Assembly: GCA_016841825.1 (NCBI GenBank)
Contig: JAENYK010000026.1
Location: forward strand, 1 to 32,005
Length of the DNA: 32,005 bases
Source of the DNA: Halothermothrix sp.
GTDB lineage: Bacteria > Bacillota > Halanaerobiia > DY22613
Reading direction: 5' to 3'
Shown here: one piece after another, positions 1 through 7,538 of the stretch
How positions within the stretch are numbered: the first letter of the stretch is position 1
How the letters are laid out: each line of letters begins with the position of its first letter
Notes under the pieces: generated by a model
What the model saw: the letters and a program-made list of their open reading frames with translations, nothing else
Told to the model about the DNA's origin: nothing
The model's database searches: none
Made by a program: the position numbers and the translations under genes

Positions 1-2
1 TA

Positions 3-137
3 GAAGGTAAACGTAATATTGCCGTGCGAATGATTGAGGCTGGAATGCCTGTTGACTCGATAGTTAAGCTTACTGATTTATCCGCAGGAGAGATCTCAAG
101 ACTGGCTAAGCGGTTAGAATATTCTTTGGAAGATTAA
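3..137 (+). CDS. C-terminal fragment, Rpn/PD-(D/E)XK nuclease-transposase-like protein
   Basis: The reading frame is open from the window edge to TAA at 135-137, giving 44 residues that begin EGKRNIAVRMIEAGMPVDSI. This matches the usual tail of Rpn-type (recombination-promoting nuclease, PD-(D/E)XK family) putative transposases: an 'EGK...A..M...G...I...TGLS..EI..L' helix pair that reads like a small helix-turn-helix. The catalytic part lies outside the window, so whether the gene is intact cannot be judged. The family call rests on this short tail only; the fact that it is the 3' end of a gene is more secure. Confidence 0.55.
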   Translation, partial: EGKRNIAVRMIEAGMPVDSIVKLTDLSAGEISRLAKRLEYSLED

Positions 138-200
138 TATCTGCCTGGAGGATCACAACCAGAGGTGGAATCCTATTTTTCTTTTATTATAACAAGAAAT

Positions 201-281
201 CAACCTCTTTTACGCTACTAATGTTTTATTTGAGATATGTTACAGGATGTAAATTAATGATTAGACTGTGTGAAGAGGTTG
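201..281. repeat. Widely spaced 9-bp inverted repeat
   Basis: CAACCTCTT at 201-209 is the exact reverse complement of AAGAGGTTG at 273-281, with 63 nt between. It lies in the otherwise empty 138-461 stretch, where I see no reading frame with a plausible ribosome binding site. Function is unknown and chance occurrence is possible. Confidence 0.3.
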
Positions 282-369
282 CTGAACCGTGTAGTATAAA
301 CATGAAAAGAGGAAACGAATTTCCAAACCATGGTTTCTATGCTAAGGCAAAAGAGAATAATAGAACAGT

Positions 370-406
370 AAAGGCCTGTGAACCCTTCTGAATTTCACAG
401 GCCTTT
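370..406. terminator. Bidirectional intrinsic terminator
   Basis: A perfect 13-bp stem, AAAGGCCTGTGAA (370-382) with TTCACAGGCCTTT (394-406), closes an 11-nt loop. It lies between the plus-strand gene ending at 137 and the minus-strand gene ending at 462. The 3' arm ends in TTT but the T tract beyond is poor on both strands, so it may act mainly as a stable 3' hairpin. Confidence 0.65.
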
Positions 407-461
407 ATTAGTTTGAGTTACCGTGCATAGATCTTATGTATCCCAGTTAATCAGGAATAGA

Positions 462-632
462 CTAGCGCTTCTTTTTGGCAAATTCTAAAAAACCATACAC
501 CGCAAATCCTACCAGGGCGATTGGAATAGCAATTTTTAACAGTGCAAAACCCACAGAAAAGAGGACTTTTAAAATTTGTAGAGCAATAATAATGGCAATA
601 ATTACAAACAGAACAGTCCAAAAATTCCTCAT
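462..632 (-). CDS. Small hydrophobic membrane protein, 56 aa, function unknown
   Basis: A short minus-strand gene starts with ATG at 632 and stops with TAG at 462. A strong Shine-Dalgarno GGAGGTG (complement of 641-647) sits 8 nt upstream. The product begins MRNFWTVLFVIIAIII and ends FAKKKR. Two hydrophobic stretches (about residues 5-21 and 23-49, the second with a central lysine and proline) suggest one or two membrane passes, and the basic tail KKKR suggests a cytoplasmic C-terminus. A -10 TATAAT with a CTGACA -35 lies upstream, and a 13-bp hairpin lies about 55 nt past the stop, so this looks like a self-contained transcription unit. I do not recognise the family. The long plus-strand frame across the same bases lacks a ribosome binding site and is discounted. 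Confidence 0.7.
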   Translation of the reverse strand: MRNFWTVLFVIIAIIIALQILKVLFSVGFALLKIAIPIALVGFAVYGFLEFAKKKR

Positions 633-668
633 AATATGTTCACCTCCAGAAAGTTATGTACTTGTATT

Positions 669-699
669 ATTATACACAAAGTTGTTCTTACTGTGTCAG
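669..699 (-). promoter_or_regulatory. Putative sigma-A promoter of the 56-aa membrane protein gene
   Basis: On the minus strand a perfect -10 TATAAT (complement of 669-674) is preceded by CTGACA (complement of 694-699) with a 19-nt spacer, slightly longer than ideal. It sits about 37 nt upstream of the ATG at 632. Confidence 0.5.
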
Positions 700-879
700 C
701 TTCTGATGATCGGATACACTTATGTATCTAAATTGTGAGAAGCTATAGGTTTACAAAACTATTTCGCTGTTTTTCAAAAAACTCCTTTCAATTACACCTA
801 TCTTTTCAGTAAATTTTTCGTGATTAAAGTCGCTAAATATCTGTTGAGATAAATTTTTTTAAAGTTGGGTACATTATTG

Positions 880-1200
880 ATGAATAGGAAAGGGTGTGAT
901 TCAGAGGTGGATGAAGAGGAGAAACGTTTAGTGGAAGATTTGTATGACCGATTAGAAAATATCTCTGAAAACATTCAAAAGATAAATATTGCTGAATATA
1001 TTGAAATGGTGAGATCTCCGCGGCGGATGATCTATATTAACTTTATCTCTGGATTGGCTCGTGGTCTGGGTGTTGCAGTTGGTGCCACTATTCTTGGAGG
1101 TCTGGTCCTAATGATACTCTTTCGGCTTGCTGAACTGAATATTCCCCTGATCGGCTTTTTTATCGCTAAAATAGTGAAAATAGTTCAGACATACTTATAA
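880..1200 (+). CDS. DUF5665 family single-pass membrane protein
   Basis: The product is about 106 aa from ATG 880. An acidic, helical N-terminal half (about 1-45) is followed by the conserved core RSPRRMIYINFISGLARGLG (45-64), a glycine-rich membrane helix (about 62-84) and IPLIGFFIAKIVKIVQ. This is the signature of the DUF5665 family of small Firmicute membrane proteins, whose role is unknown. The start is uncertain: ATG 880 has no good ribosome binding site, GTG 907 has AAAGGG 12 nt upstream, and TTG 865 is also in frame. The nitroreductase gene follows after 21 nt, so the two are probably co-transcribed. Confidence 0.75.
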   Translation: MNRKGCDSEVDEEEKRLVEDLYDRLENISENIQKINIAEYIEMVRSPRRMIYINFISGLARGLGVAVGATILGGLVLMILFRLAELNIPLIGFFIAKIVKIVQTYL

Positions 1201-1221
1201 AACTATAATGAGGTGATTGAG

Positions 1222-1743
1222 ATGACCAAAGATCTAATTGATGCTATTGAAAGTAGAAGGAGTGTGCGAAGTTATAAATCTGACCCTATTCCTGATCCCA
1301 CGATTGGTAGAATTTTGGAATGTGGCAGACTGGCTCCCAGTGCGGGAAATCTGGAGCCGTGGTTTTTTTATGTAGTGAAAAATTCTCAGATTAAAGACCA
1401 ATTAGCAGCAGTCTCTGAACCATGGATAAAAGCTGCACCAGTGGTAATTGTGGTTACCGCTGATTATACTCTGGAAAGCCAAAATTTTGGAGAACGGGGT
1501 AGAGAGATGTATCTCTATCAGGACAGTGCTGCAGCTACACAGAATATGTTATTGGCTGCTCATGGCTATGGACTCGGCAGCTGCTGGGTAGGAAAATTTG
1601 ATGAGATAAAGATTAAACAGATTCTCAATCTTCCTGAAGGTCAGCAGCCGGTAGCTCTCTTACCATTGGGTTATCCAACTGAAGAAAATCAACCTCCTCT
1701 GGCTCATAAATCTATTGATGAGATGGTGAAGATTATACATTGA
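1222..1743 (+). CDS. Nitroreductase family FMN-dependent oxidoreductase
   Basis: The product is 173 aa from ATG 1222, chosen because AGGTG at 1211-1215 sits 6 nt upstream; a GTG at 1213 is also in frame but has no spacing. The N-terminal AIESRRSVRSYKSDPIPD carries the R-R-S-x-R FMN phosphate-binding motif. LAPSAGNLEPWFFYVV and the late GLGSCWVGKFDE are typical of the short, single-domain nitroreductase family. Members reduce nitro compounds, quinones or flavins with NAD(P)H as cytoplasmic homodimers; the substrate here cannot be deduced. It lies between DUF5665 (21-nt gap) and the TraR/DksA-type gene (29-nt gap), suggesting one transcription unit. Confidence 0.88.
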   Translation: MTKDLIDAIESRRSVRSYKSDPIPDPTIGRILECGRLAPSAGNLEPWFFYVVKNSQIKDQLAAVSEPWIKAAPVVIVVTADYTLESQNFGERGREMYLYQDSAAATQNMLLAAHGYGLGSCWVGKFDEIKIKQILNLPEGQQPVALLPLGYPTEENQPPLAHKSIDEMVKIIH

Positions 1744-1772
1744 GCTAAAAACTATAATAAGGAGGAGTTACA

Positions 1773-2492
1773 ATGAAGAAACATTCTATGGATAAATATA
1801 GGAAGATTTTGCTTGATGAAAAGGATAGATTTTTGAAATCAAATGATGTTTTAGAACATGGAGTTCAGGGAGAAGGAGGTGGTCTGGATCAAAGTTTTTT
1901 GGATTCAGTAGGTGAACTTTCTTCTTATGATAACCATCCGGCAGATCATGGGGATATAATGTTTGAGCGGAGTAAAGATATAGCTTTGCGGGATAATAAT
2001 AAATCATTTCTTGGGATGATAGATGATGCTTTGAACAAGATTGATCAGGGAGTATATGGTATCTGCGATCACTGTGGAAAACCAATCGCTTCAGAAAGGT
2101 TGGAAGCTTTTCCATATACCACTATGTGTCGCGAGTGCAAAGATTTTGTTGAAAGATATGATGACTCTACTGAACGACCTCTTGAAGAGGTCATTTTGGA
2201 CGTGCCCTTTGCCAGAACTTTTACTGATGGGGAAGACAATGTGGTCTTTGATGGAGAAGATGCCTGGCAAAAGGTGGCCCGTTATGGTACATCCAATGGC
2301 CCCGCCTATGAACCTGGTGCCGTTGACCCAGATGATGCTTTTGAAGATGCGGATGAACCACAGGGTGAGGTTAGCTGGGGTGATGGTGTTATTGATGCGG
2401 GATTTACCGGGGAATTTGCCGAAGATGTGCACACTGGAAATAGACGCAGAATTGGACGAACTGAGAATATTGGTCAAGATCAGAAAGAGTAA
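1773..2492 (+). CDS. TraR/DksA C4-type zinc-finger protein (YteA/YlyA type)
   Basis: The product is 239 aa with a strong AAGGAGGAG ribosome binding site. A helical N-terminal part carries GELSSYDNHPADHGDIMFER (48-67), the signature of the YteA/YlyA subgroup. It is followed by a C4 zinc finger C98-X2-C101-X17-C119-X2-C122. The acidic C-terminal half (about 150-239) is rich in Asp/Glu/Gly and probably flexible. DksA-type proteins act at the RNA polymerase secondary channel; whether this subgroup does so is not established by sequence. In Bacillus subtilis a TraR/DksA-like gene (ylyA) sits directly before lspA, as here, supporting positional orthology. Confidence 0.85.
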   Translation: MKKHSMDKYRKILLDEKDRFLKSNDVLEHGVQGEGGGLDQSFLDSVGELSSYDNHPADHGDIMFERSKDIALRDNNKSFLGMIDDALNKIDQGVYGICDHCGKPIASERLEAFPYTTMCRECKDFVERYDDSTERPLEEVILDVPFARTFTDGEDNVVFDGEDAWQKVARYGTSNGPAYEPGAVDPDDAFEDADEPQGEVSWGDGVIDAGFTGEFAEDVHTGNRRRIGRTENIGQDQKE

Positions 2493-2601
2493 AGGCTAAC
2501 CTTTTTTGCATTTACTTCTGTCATAGAAAGGAGTCTATTTTCCTCTTAGATGTGAACTGACATTCAGTTCTGGAACAGCACTTTTGCTGTCAAAATATTA
2601 G

Positions 2602-2690
2602 TTATCCGGAGAGGATAGTGAAAAGGGTCAATTCTTTGTTAAAAGGAATGCAATAATTTCACTATCCTCTGATATTTCAGCAGTGGATAA
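2602..2690 (+). other. Long intergenic hairpin before lspA
   Basis: A perfect 14-bp stem pairs AGAGGATAGTGAAA (2610-2623) with TTTCACTATCCTCT (2657-2670) around a 33-nt loop. An outer 6-bp stem pairs TTATCC (2602-2607) with GGATAA (2685-2690). No T tract follows, so it is not a standard terminator. A candidate lspA promoter lies downstream at 2716-2744, so the hairpin would belong to the upstream transcript's 3' end or to a separate RNA. The rest of the 2493-2793 gap holds only a weak AAAGG/CCTTTTTT hairpin just after the TraR/DksA gene. Confidence 0.5.
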
Positions 2691-2715
2691 TCAAAGAAAG
2701 GGTTGTCTGTCGTAA

Positions 2716-2744
2716 TTGCGTATTGTAGAAATATATGCTAAAAT
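2716..2744 (+). promoter_or_regulatory. Putative lspA promoter
   Basis: TTGCGT (2716-2721) and TAAAAT (2739-2744) are separated by 17 nt. The -10 matches consensus at 5 of 6 positions and the -35 at 3 of 6. It lies about 60 nt upstream of the lspA start. Confidence 0.4.
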
Positions 2745-2805
2745 AAGATAGGTATGGTCGATGAAAGGTTGACTAAATTTATCTTGAGATGGAGTGGTTA
2801 TACTA

Positions 2806-3321
2806 ATGACCTGGATTATCATGTTAGGAATATTTGTGATTGATCAAATTAGCAAATATTATGTAGTACAGAACTTGCATTATTTGGAGTCCACGCCAGT
2901 GATTCCTAATATTTTCCATCTGACATATGTTCATAACTATGGAGCAGCTTTTGGAATATTACAGAATAAACGGGTATTTTTCATTGTGATTTCTGTATTG
3001 GTGATTACAGTTTTTCTTTATTTTTATCGTCATCTACCTAAAGATTGGATGACAAAGATAGCTGTTGGAATGGCTTTGGGTGGGACTATTGGTAATTTGT
3101 TCGATCGATTGAGATTAGGTTATGTAGTAGATTTTTTTGATTTCCAAATCTGGCCTGTATTTAATATTGCGGACTCGGCCCTTGTTGTCGGAATGATCTT
3201 ATTGGCCTGGCGGGTTCTTTTTACAGATGAAGATGCTGTTGAAGCAAACGAATCATTAGAGTTGGATCTGGAGAATGATCAAGAGATGACCGGGGATGAT
3301 ATATCGGAGAGCGATATCTAA
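2806..3321 (+). CDS. lspA: Lipoprotein signal peptidase II
   Basis: Aspartyl protease of the cytoplasmic membrane that removes signal peptides from diacylglyceryl-modified prolipoproteins. The product is 171 aa from ATG 2806, chosen because GGAGTGG at 2791-2797 is 8 nt upstream; a GTG at 2794 would give 175 aa. Four membrane segments are visible. The family motifs are present: FVIDQISKYYV near the N-terminus, and the two catalytic aspartates in GNLFDR (D100) and FNIAD (D123). The C-terminal tail after about residue 140 is unusually acidic (ESLELDLENDQEM...) and extends the family core by about 30 residues. The pseudouridine synthase follows 24 nt later, the same order as in Bacillus. Confidence 0.95.
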   Translation: MTWIIMLGIFVIDQISKYYVVQNLHYLESTPVIPNIFHLTYVHNYGAAFGILQNKRVFFIVISVLVITVFLYFYRHLPKDWMTKIAVGMALGGTIGNLFDRLRLGYVVDFFDFQIWPVFNIADSALVVGMILLAWRVLFTDEDAVEANESLELDLENDQEMTGDDISESDI

Positions 3322-3345
3322 GAACTAGCACAGGAGAGATATATA

Positions 3346-4275
3346 ATGGATGAGATTCGTGATTTTGAGATTATTCCAGAGGATGAGAATTTGCGTCTGG
3401 ATAAGTATTTGGCTGAGGTCAATGATGATCTTAGTCGTACATATATTAAACAACTGATTGATGATGGTCGGGTAAAAGTTAATGGGCAAGTGGAGAAAGC
3501 TAGCTATAAACTGAAACCGGGAGATCAACTTTTGTTACAGATTCCTGAGGCCACCGAATTAGAAGTCAAAGCTGAAGCTATACCTTTAGATATTCTTTAT
3601 GAGGATCAGGATATAATAGTTATTAATAAGTCGTGGGATATGGTAGTTCATCCTGCTCCTGGTAACGAGAGTGGTACATTGGTCAATGCACTTTTATATC
3701 ATTGTGAAAACCTTTCAGGGATTAATGGTGTGATTAGACCAGGAGTTGTACACAGATTGGACAAAGACACTTCCGGGGTACTGGTTGTAGCTAAATCTGA
3801 TAGTGCCCATCGTTCTCTGGTAGATCAGTTCAAGGGACGAGAGGTAGAGAAGTTTTATCTAACTCTGATTAAGGGGTATCTGCCATATGAGACGGGAACT
3901 GTAGATGCTCCTATCGGTCGCGATCCCAGAGATCGAAAGAAGATGGCTGTGGTTAAGGAGCATAGCAAACCTGCTGTAACTCATTTTACTGTACTGGAAA
4001 GGTTTCGTGATTATACCTGGGTGCAGGTCAAATTAGAGACAGGTAGAACTCATCAGATCAGGGTTCACTTCTCCTATATGGGCTATCCTGTAGTGGGAGA
4101 TGATAAATATGGACATAAAGAGACATTGGCAGTAGAACGTCAGATGTTACATGCATATCAGTTGACCATCAAACATCCTACCAATGGTGAGCAGATGGTC
4201 TTTACTGCACCTATTCACCAGGATATGGAGGATATACTTCAGGAATTACAAAAAAATAATCGAATTAACTCTTGA
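3346..4275 (+). CDS. RluA/RluD-family pseudouridine synthase
   Basis: The product is 309 aa with GGAGAG upstream of ATG. An N-terminal S4 RNA-binding domain (about 13-60) precedes the RluA catalytic domain. The catalytic motif HRLDKDTSG contains the nucleophilic Asp at about D139, and TGRTHQIRVH lies downstream. The family isomerises uridines in rRNA or tRNA; RluD-type enzymes act on the helix 69 region of 23S rRNA, but the target is not predictable here. The usual KP-x-GM-x-VHP segment reads INKSWDMVVHPAPG, replacing the normally conserved Pro-Ala-Gly. It corresponds by position to Bacillus ylyB between lspA and pyrR. The stop codon overlaps the -35 box of the pyr promoter. Confidence 0.92.
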   Translation: MDEIRDFEIIPEDENLRLDKYLAEVNDDLSRTYIKQLIDDGRVKVNGQVEKASYKLKPGDQLLLQIPEATELEVKAEAIPLDILYEDQDIIVINKSWDMVVHPAPGNESGTLVNALLYHCENLSGINGVIRPGVVHRLDKDTSGVLVVAKSDSAHRSLVDQFKGREVEKFYLTLIKGYLPYETGTVDAPIGRDPRDRKKMAVVKEHSKPAVTHFTVLERFRDYTWVQVKLETGRTHQIRVHFSYMGYPVVGDDKYGHKETLAVERQMLHAYQLTIKHPTNGEQMVFTAPIHQDMEDILQELQKNNRINS

Positions 4276-4300
4276 CAGAGTGTGCTATTTCTGATAAAGT
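4272..4300 (+). promoter_or_regulatory. Pyrimidine operon promoter
   Basis: A perfect -35 TTGACA (4272-4277) is followed after exactly 17 nt by TAAAGT (4295-4300, 4 of 6). The -35 overlaps the last codons and stop of the pseudouridine synthase gene. Transcription would start near 4307, just upstream of the PyrR-binding hairpin, as expected for an attenuated pyr operon. Confidence 0.75.
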
Positions 4301-4329
4301 TAATGCAGTAAAGCGTATAACATGAATCA

Positions 4330-4486
4330 CTCTTTAAATTAGTCCTGTGAGGCTAGTAAGGGGTTGGGATTTTTGACTGATAGAGATACAGTTTCCTTTT
4401 ACTGATTCAGTGTATCTATTAGTCTAACTTTGAGATCTGAGATGATCCAAAGCCTTCTTACTGTTTCACAGTGGGAAGGCTTTTTT
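4330..4486 (+). promoter_or_regulatory. PyrR-dependent attenuator 1 (leader of pyrR)
   Basis: Anti-antiterminator: CTCTT (4330-4334) pairs with AAGGG (4358-4362) around the PyrR-binding element AGTCCTGTGAGGCT (4341-4354), which matches the consensus ARUCCNGNGAGGYU. Antiterminator: AGTAAGGGG (4355-4363) can instead pair with CCTTCTTACT (4453-4462), with a separate hairpin (GACTGATA...AGATACA 4375-4390 with TGTATC...TAGTC 4411-4424) between them. Terminator: 4450-4463 pairs with 4469-4482 around a 5-nt loop, followed by T6. UMP- or UTP-bound PyrR is known to stabilise the first hairpin, freeing the terminator; when pyrimidines are scarce the antiterminator forms. Confidence 0.88.
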
Positions 4487-4522
4487 ACGTATAGGTACTA
4501 TTTATTGTGAGATAATGATTAA

Positions 4523-5089
<567 letters not shown>

Positions 5090-5110
5090 TAATTATTGAA
5101 CTGACAAAAA

Positions 5111-5267
5111 CCTTTAATTCGGTTCCGTGAGATCGGAAAGGGAAGGTGTAAATTCACCAGTCGGTTTCTTTAAGCTGCCATCAGTCGGTTAATTTACCGG
5201 GATGGTGCAAAGGAATAACTGGTATCTAGAATCCCTTGAGATCTACAGATCGAAAGGGATTTTTTTA
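5111..5267 (+). promoter_or_regulatory. PyrR-dependent attenuator 2 (pyrR-pyrB gap)
   Basis: PyrR hairpin: CCTTT (5111-5115) pairs with AAAGG (5137-5141); the upper stem GGTT/GATC (5121-5124/5131-5134) carries the hexaloop CCGTGA (5125-5130), which fits the PyrR consensus loop CNGNGA. Antiterminator: GATC...AAGGG (5131-5142) can pair with CCCTT...GATC (5233-5243). Terminator: AATCCCTT (5230-5237) with AAGGGATT (5254-5261), extended by GATC/GATC, then T7. Small hairpins between (GGTG/CACC 5146-5159; GCCATC/GATGGT around 5177-5209) would bring the antiterminator arms together. The upper stem differs from attenuator 1 but stays paired. Confidence 0.82.
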
Positions 5268-5311
5268 ATAAAAATTTAACCATGTGGAAAAATTTTAAGG
5301 AGGTAGTCGAA

Positions 5312-6256
5312 ATGAGCAGCTTAAAGAGTAAACATATGTTAGGCCTGGATGGTGTAACAAGAGAAGAAATCTCCCTGATTCTAAAAACAGCGGAAGCAAT
5401 GAAAGAAATATTTACCAGAAAGGTGAAAAAAGTTCCAACTTTAACCGGTAAAACAGTGGTCAATTTATTTTATGAACCAAGTACCAGAACCAGAGCATCT
5501 TTTGAACTGGCGGGTAAGATGTTAAGTGCAAATATGATGAACCTATCATCTTCATCCAGTAGTGTGGTCAAAGGTGAGAGTTTGATCGACACTGGAAAAA
5601 CTCTGGAAGCGATGGGGGCAGACATTATCATCATGCGCCACTCTGCTCAGGGATCCTGTAAATTGTTATCACAACATGTTAAAGCTTCTATTATTAATGC
5701 AGGTGATGGTAATCATGAACATCCAACTCAAGCTTTATTAGATATGTTTACTATTAAAGAGAAAAAAGGTCAGATTGAAGGTTTAACAGTTCTGATCGTC
5801 GGAGATATTCTGCACAGTCGGGTAGCCCGCTCTAACATCTTTGGACTGTTAACTATGGGTGCTAAAGTTAGAGTAGTTGGGCCAGCTACATTAATTCCTG
5901 TAGAATATAAGAAATTGGGTGTAGAGGTTTTCTATACTCTAGAAGATGCTTTACAGGGAGCAGATGTGGTAAATATCCTGAGAATTCAAAGAGAACGTCA
6001 AAAGAAAGGAATGTTTCCATCAATTCGTGAGTTTCATCGCTTTTATGGGATGAATGAAAGAATAATTCCTTATCTGAAAGACGATGTCTTGATCTTACAT
6101 CCGGGACCAATGAATCAAGGTGTAGAAATTGATCCAATTATAGCGTTAGATGACCGGGCAGTAATTGAAGAACAGGTAACCAATGGAGTGGCTACACGAA
6201 TGGCGTTATTTTATCTTTTAGCTGGGAGGGGGAACCAAAATGAAGATCTTAATTAA
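5312..6256 (+). CDS. pyrB: Aspartate carbamoyltransferase catalytic subunit
   Basis: Transfers the carbamoyl group of carbamoyl phosphate to aspartate, the first committed step of UMP synthesis, in the cytoplasm. The start at ATG 5312 (314 aa) follows AAGGAGG, which rules out the in-frame ATG at 5282. Carbamoyl-phosphate motif YEPSTRTRASFE (54-65), HPTQALLD, and the C-terminal HPGPMNQGVEI are all present. No regulatory-subunit gene pyrI is nearby, so it is probably an unregulated trimer of the Bacillus type with control at transcription. It overlaps pyrC by 17 nt. Confidence 0.96.
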   Translation: MSSLKSKHMLGLDGVTREEISLILKTAEAMKEIFTRKVKKVPTLTGKTVVNLFYEPSTRTRASFELAGKMLSANMMNLSSSSSSVVKGESLIDTGKTLEAMGADIIIMRHSAQGSCKLLSQHVKASIINAGDGNHEHPTQALLDMFTIKEKKGQIEGLTVLIVGDILHSRVARSNIFGLLTMGAKVRVVGPATLIPVEYKKLGVEVFYTLEDALQGADVVNILRIQRERQKKGMFPSIREFHRFYGMNERIIPYLKDDVLILHPGPMNQGVEIDPIIALDDRAVIEEQVTNGVATRMALFYLLAGRGNQNEDLN

Positions 6257-7538
6257 GAATGGAATTGTAGTAGAACCGATTAAAAAGTTAACAGACAAAA
6301 TGGATATTCTAATCGAGGAGAACAAAATCACCAGAATGGCAGAGGAGATCGAAATTACTGAGGATATGCAAGTAGTTGATGCATCGGAAAAGCATATCTT
6401 TCCCGGTCTGGTGGATATACACGTTCATTTACGGGAACCAGGTTATGAGCATAAAGAGACAATATATAGTGGGACAAGAGCTGCAGCTAAAGGTGGTTTT
6501 ACCAGCATTTGCTGTATGCCAAACACAGACCCCGTTGCCGATAATTCTTCTGTAATTCGGTTTATTCAACATCGGGCTGCAGACGAAGGGGTAGTCAAGG
6601 TGTTTCCCATTGGTGCTATCTCCAAAAAGTTAGAAGGACAAGAGATTTCTGAGATAGGTATGTTAGCTGAAGCAGGCGTTGTAGCATTATCTGATGATGG
6701 CAATACGGTTATGAACTCTGGAGTAATGCGGCGGGCTATGGAATATGCGACTCCATGGAATTTGCCATTCATTAGTCATTGTGAAGATCAAAATCTGGTA
6801 GACAACGGCATGGTTAATGAAGGATATGCTTCTCTGATGACAGGTTTGCCAGTATATCCAAAGGCAGCAGAGGAGACCATTATTGCCCGGGATATTGCCC
6901 TGGCTGAGCTGACTGGTGCTAAACTGCATATCGCTCACCTGACAACAAAAGGTGGTGTAGAGTTAGTTCGGCAGGCGAAAGCAAAAGGTTTGCCTGTTAC
7001 TGCTGAAGTTACTCCCCATCATCTGGCTTTGAGTGAAGAGGATGTATTAAGTTTTGATACTAGCTATAAAGTAAATCCACCTCTAAGAAGCAAGGAAGAT
7101 GTAACAGCACTGATCGAGGGATTACAGGATGGTACAATTGATATCATTGCTACTGACCATGCCCCACACGCGTACGAAGAGAAGATGGTTGAGTTTATCT
7201 ATGCACCTTTTGGAATTGCCGGAATCGAAACAGCTTTACCAGTAATCTATACTTACCTGGTCAAAGATGGCAAATTGAGTCTTCTGGAGATGGTAGAAAA
7301 AATGAGCAGCAAACCTGCAGAAATTCTAGGTTTGCCAGTGAGTAAACTCAGTGAAGGCGAGAATGCTGATCTGATCATTGTTGACCTGGATCGGGAACTG
7401 GAAGTTGAGATTAAAGACCTGGTGAGTAAAGGGAAAAATAATCCTTTCATTGGGCAAAGACTTACTGGATGGCCGGTGATGACTATGGTAAATGGTAAAG
7501 TGGTTTATCAACGGAGTGGTTTCAATGCAAGCAATTGA
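6240..7538 (+). CDS. pyrC: Dihydroorotase (class I)
   Basis: Zinc amidohydrolase that cyclises carbamoyl-aspartate to dihydroorotate. 432 aa, standard for the class I bacterial enzyme. Metal ligands are visible: HVH (H61, H63) in DIHVHLREPG, D153, H180 (ISHCED), H233, and D306 in ATDHAPH. The ATG follows a GGGAGGGGG ribosome binding site inside the end of pyrB. Its own 3' end overlaps pyrF by 14 nt, so pyrB-pyrC-pyrF translation is probably coupled. Confidence 0.96.
   Translation: MKILIKNGIVVEPIKKLTDKMDILIEENKITRMAEEIEITEDMQVVDASEKHIFPGLVDIHVHLREPGYEHKETIYSGTRAAAKGGFTSICCMPNTDPVADNSSVIRFIQHRAADEGVVKVFPIGAISKKLEGQEISEIGMLAEAGVVALSDDGNTVMNSGVMRRAMEYATPWNLPFISHCEDQNLVDNGMVNEGYASLMTGLPVYPKAAEETIIARDIALAELTGAKLHIAHLTTKGGVELVRQAKAKGLPVTAEVTPHHLALSEEDVLSFDTSYKVNPPLRSKEDVTALIEGLQDGTIDIIATDHAPHAYEEKMVEFIYAPFGIAGIETALPVIYTYLVKDGKLSLLEMVEKMSSKPAEILGLPVSKLSEGENADLIIVDLDRELEVEIKDLVSKGKNNPFIGQRLTGWPVMTMVNGKVVYQRSGFNASN

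Noticed and set aside
201-281. 9-bp inverted repeat as ends of a mobile element
   Set aside because: The 63-nt interior has no gene, no flanking target duplication is visible, and no second copy is seen in the window.
475-738. 87-residue plus-strand frame over the small membrane protein gene
   Set aside because: No ribosome binding site, poor composition, and it runs antisense to a frame with promoter, Shine-Dalgarno and terminator.
2041-2499. 152-residue plus-strand frame overlapping the TraR/DksA gene
   Set aside because: Methionine/leucine-rich shifted-frame shadow of a gene with a complete zinc finger and strong ribosome binding site.
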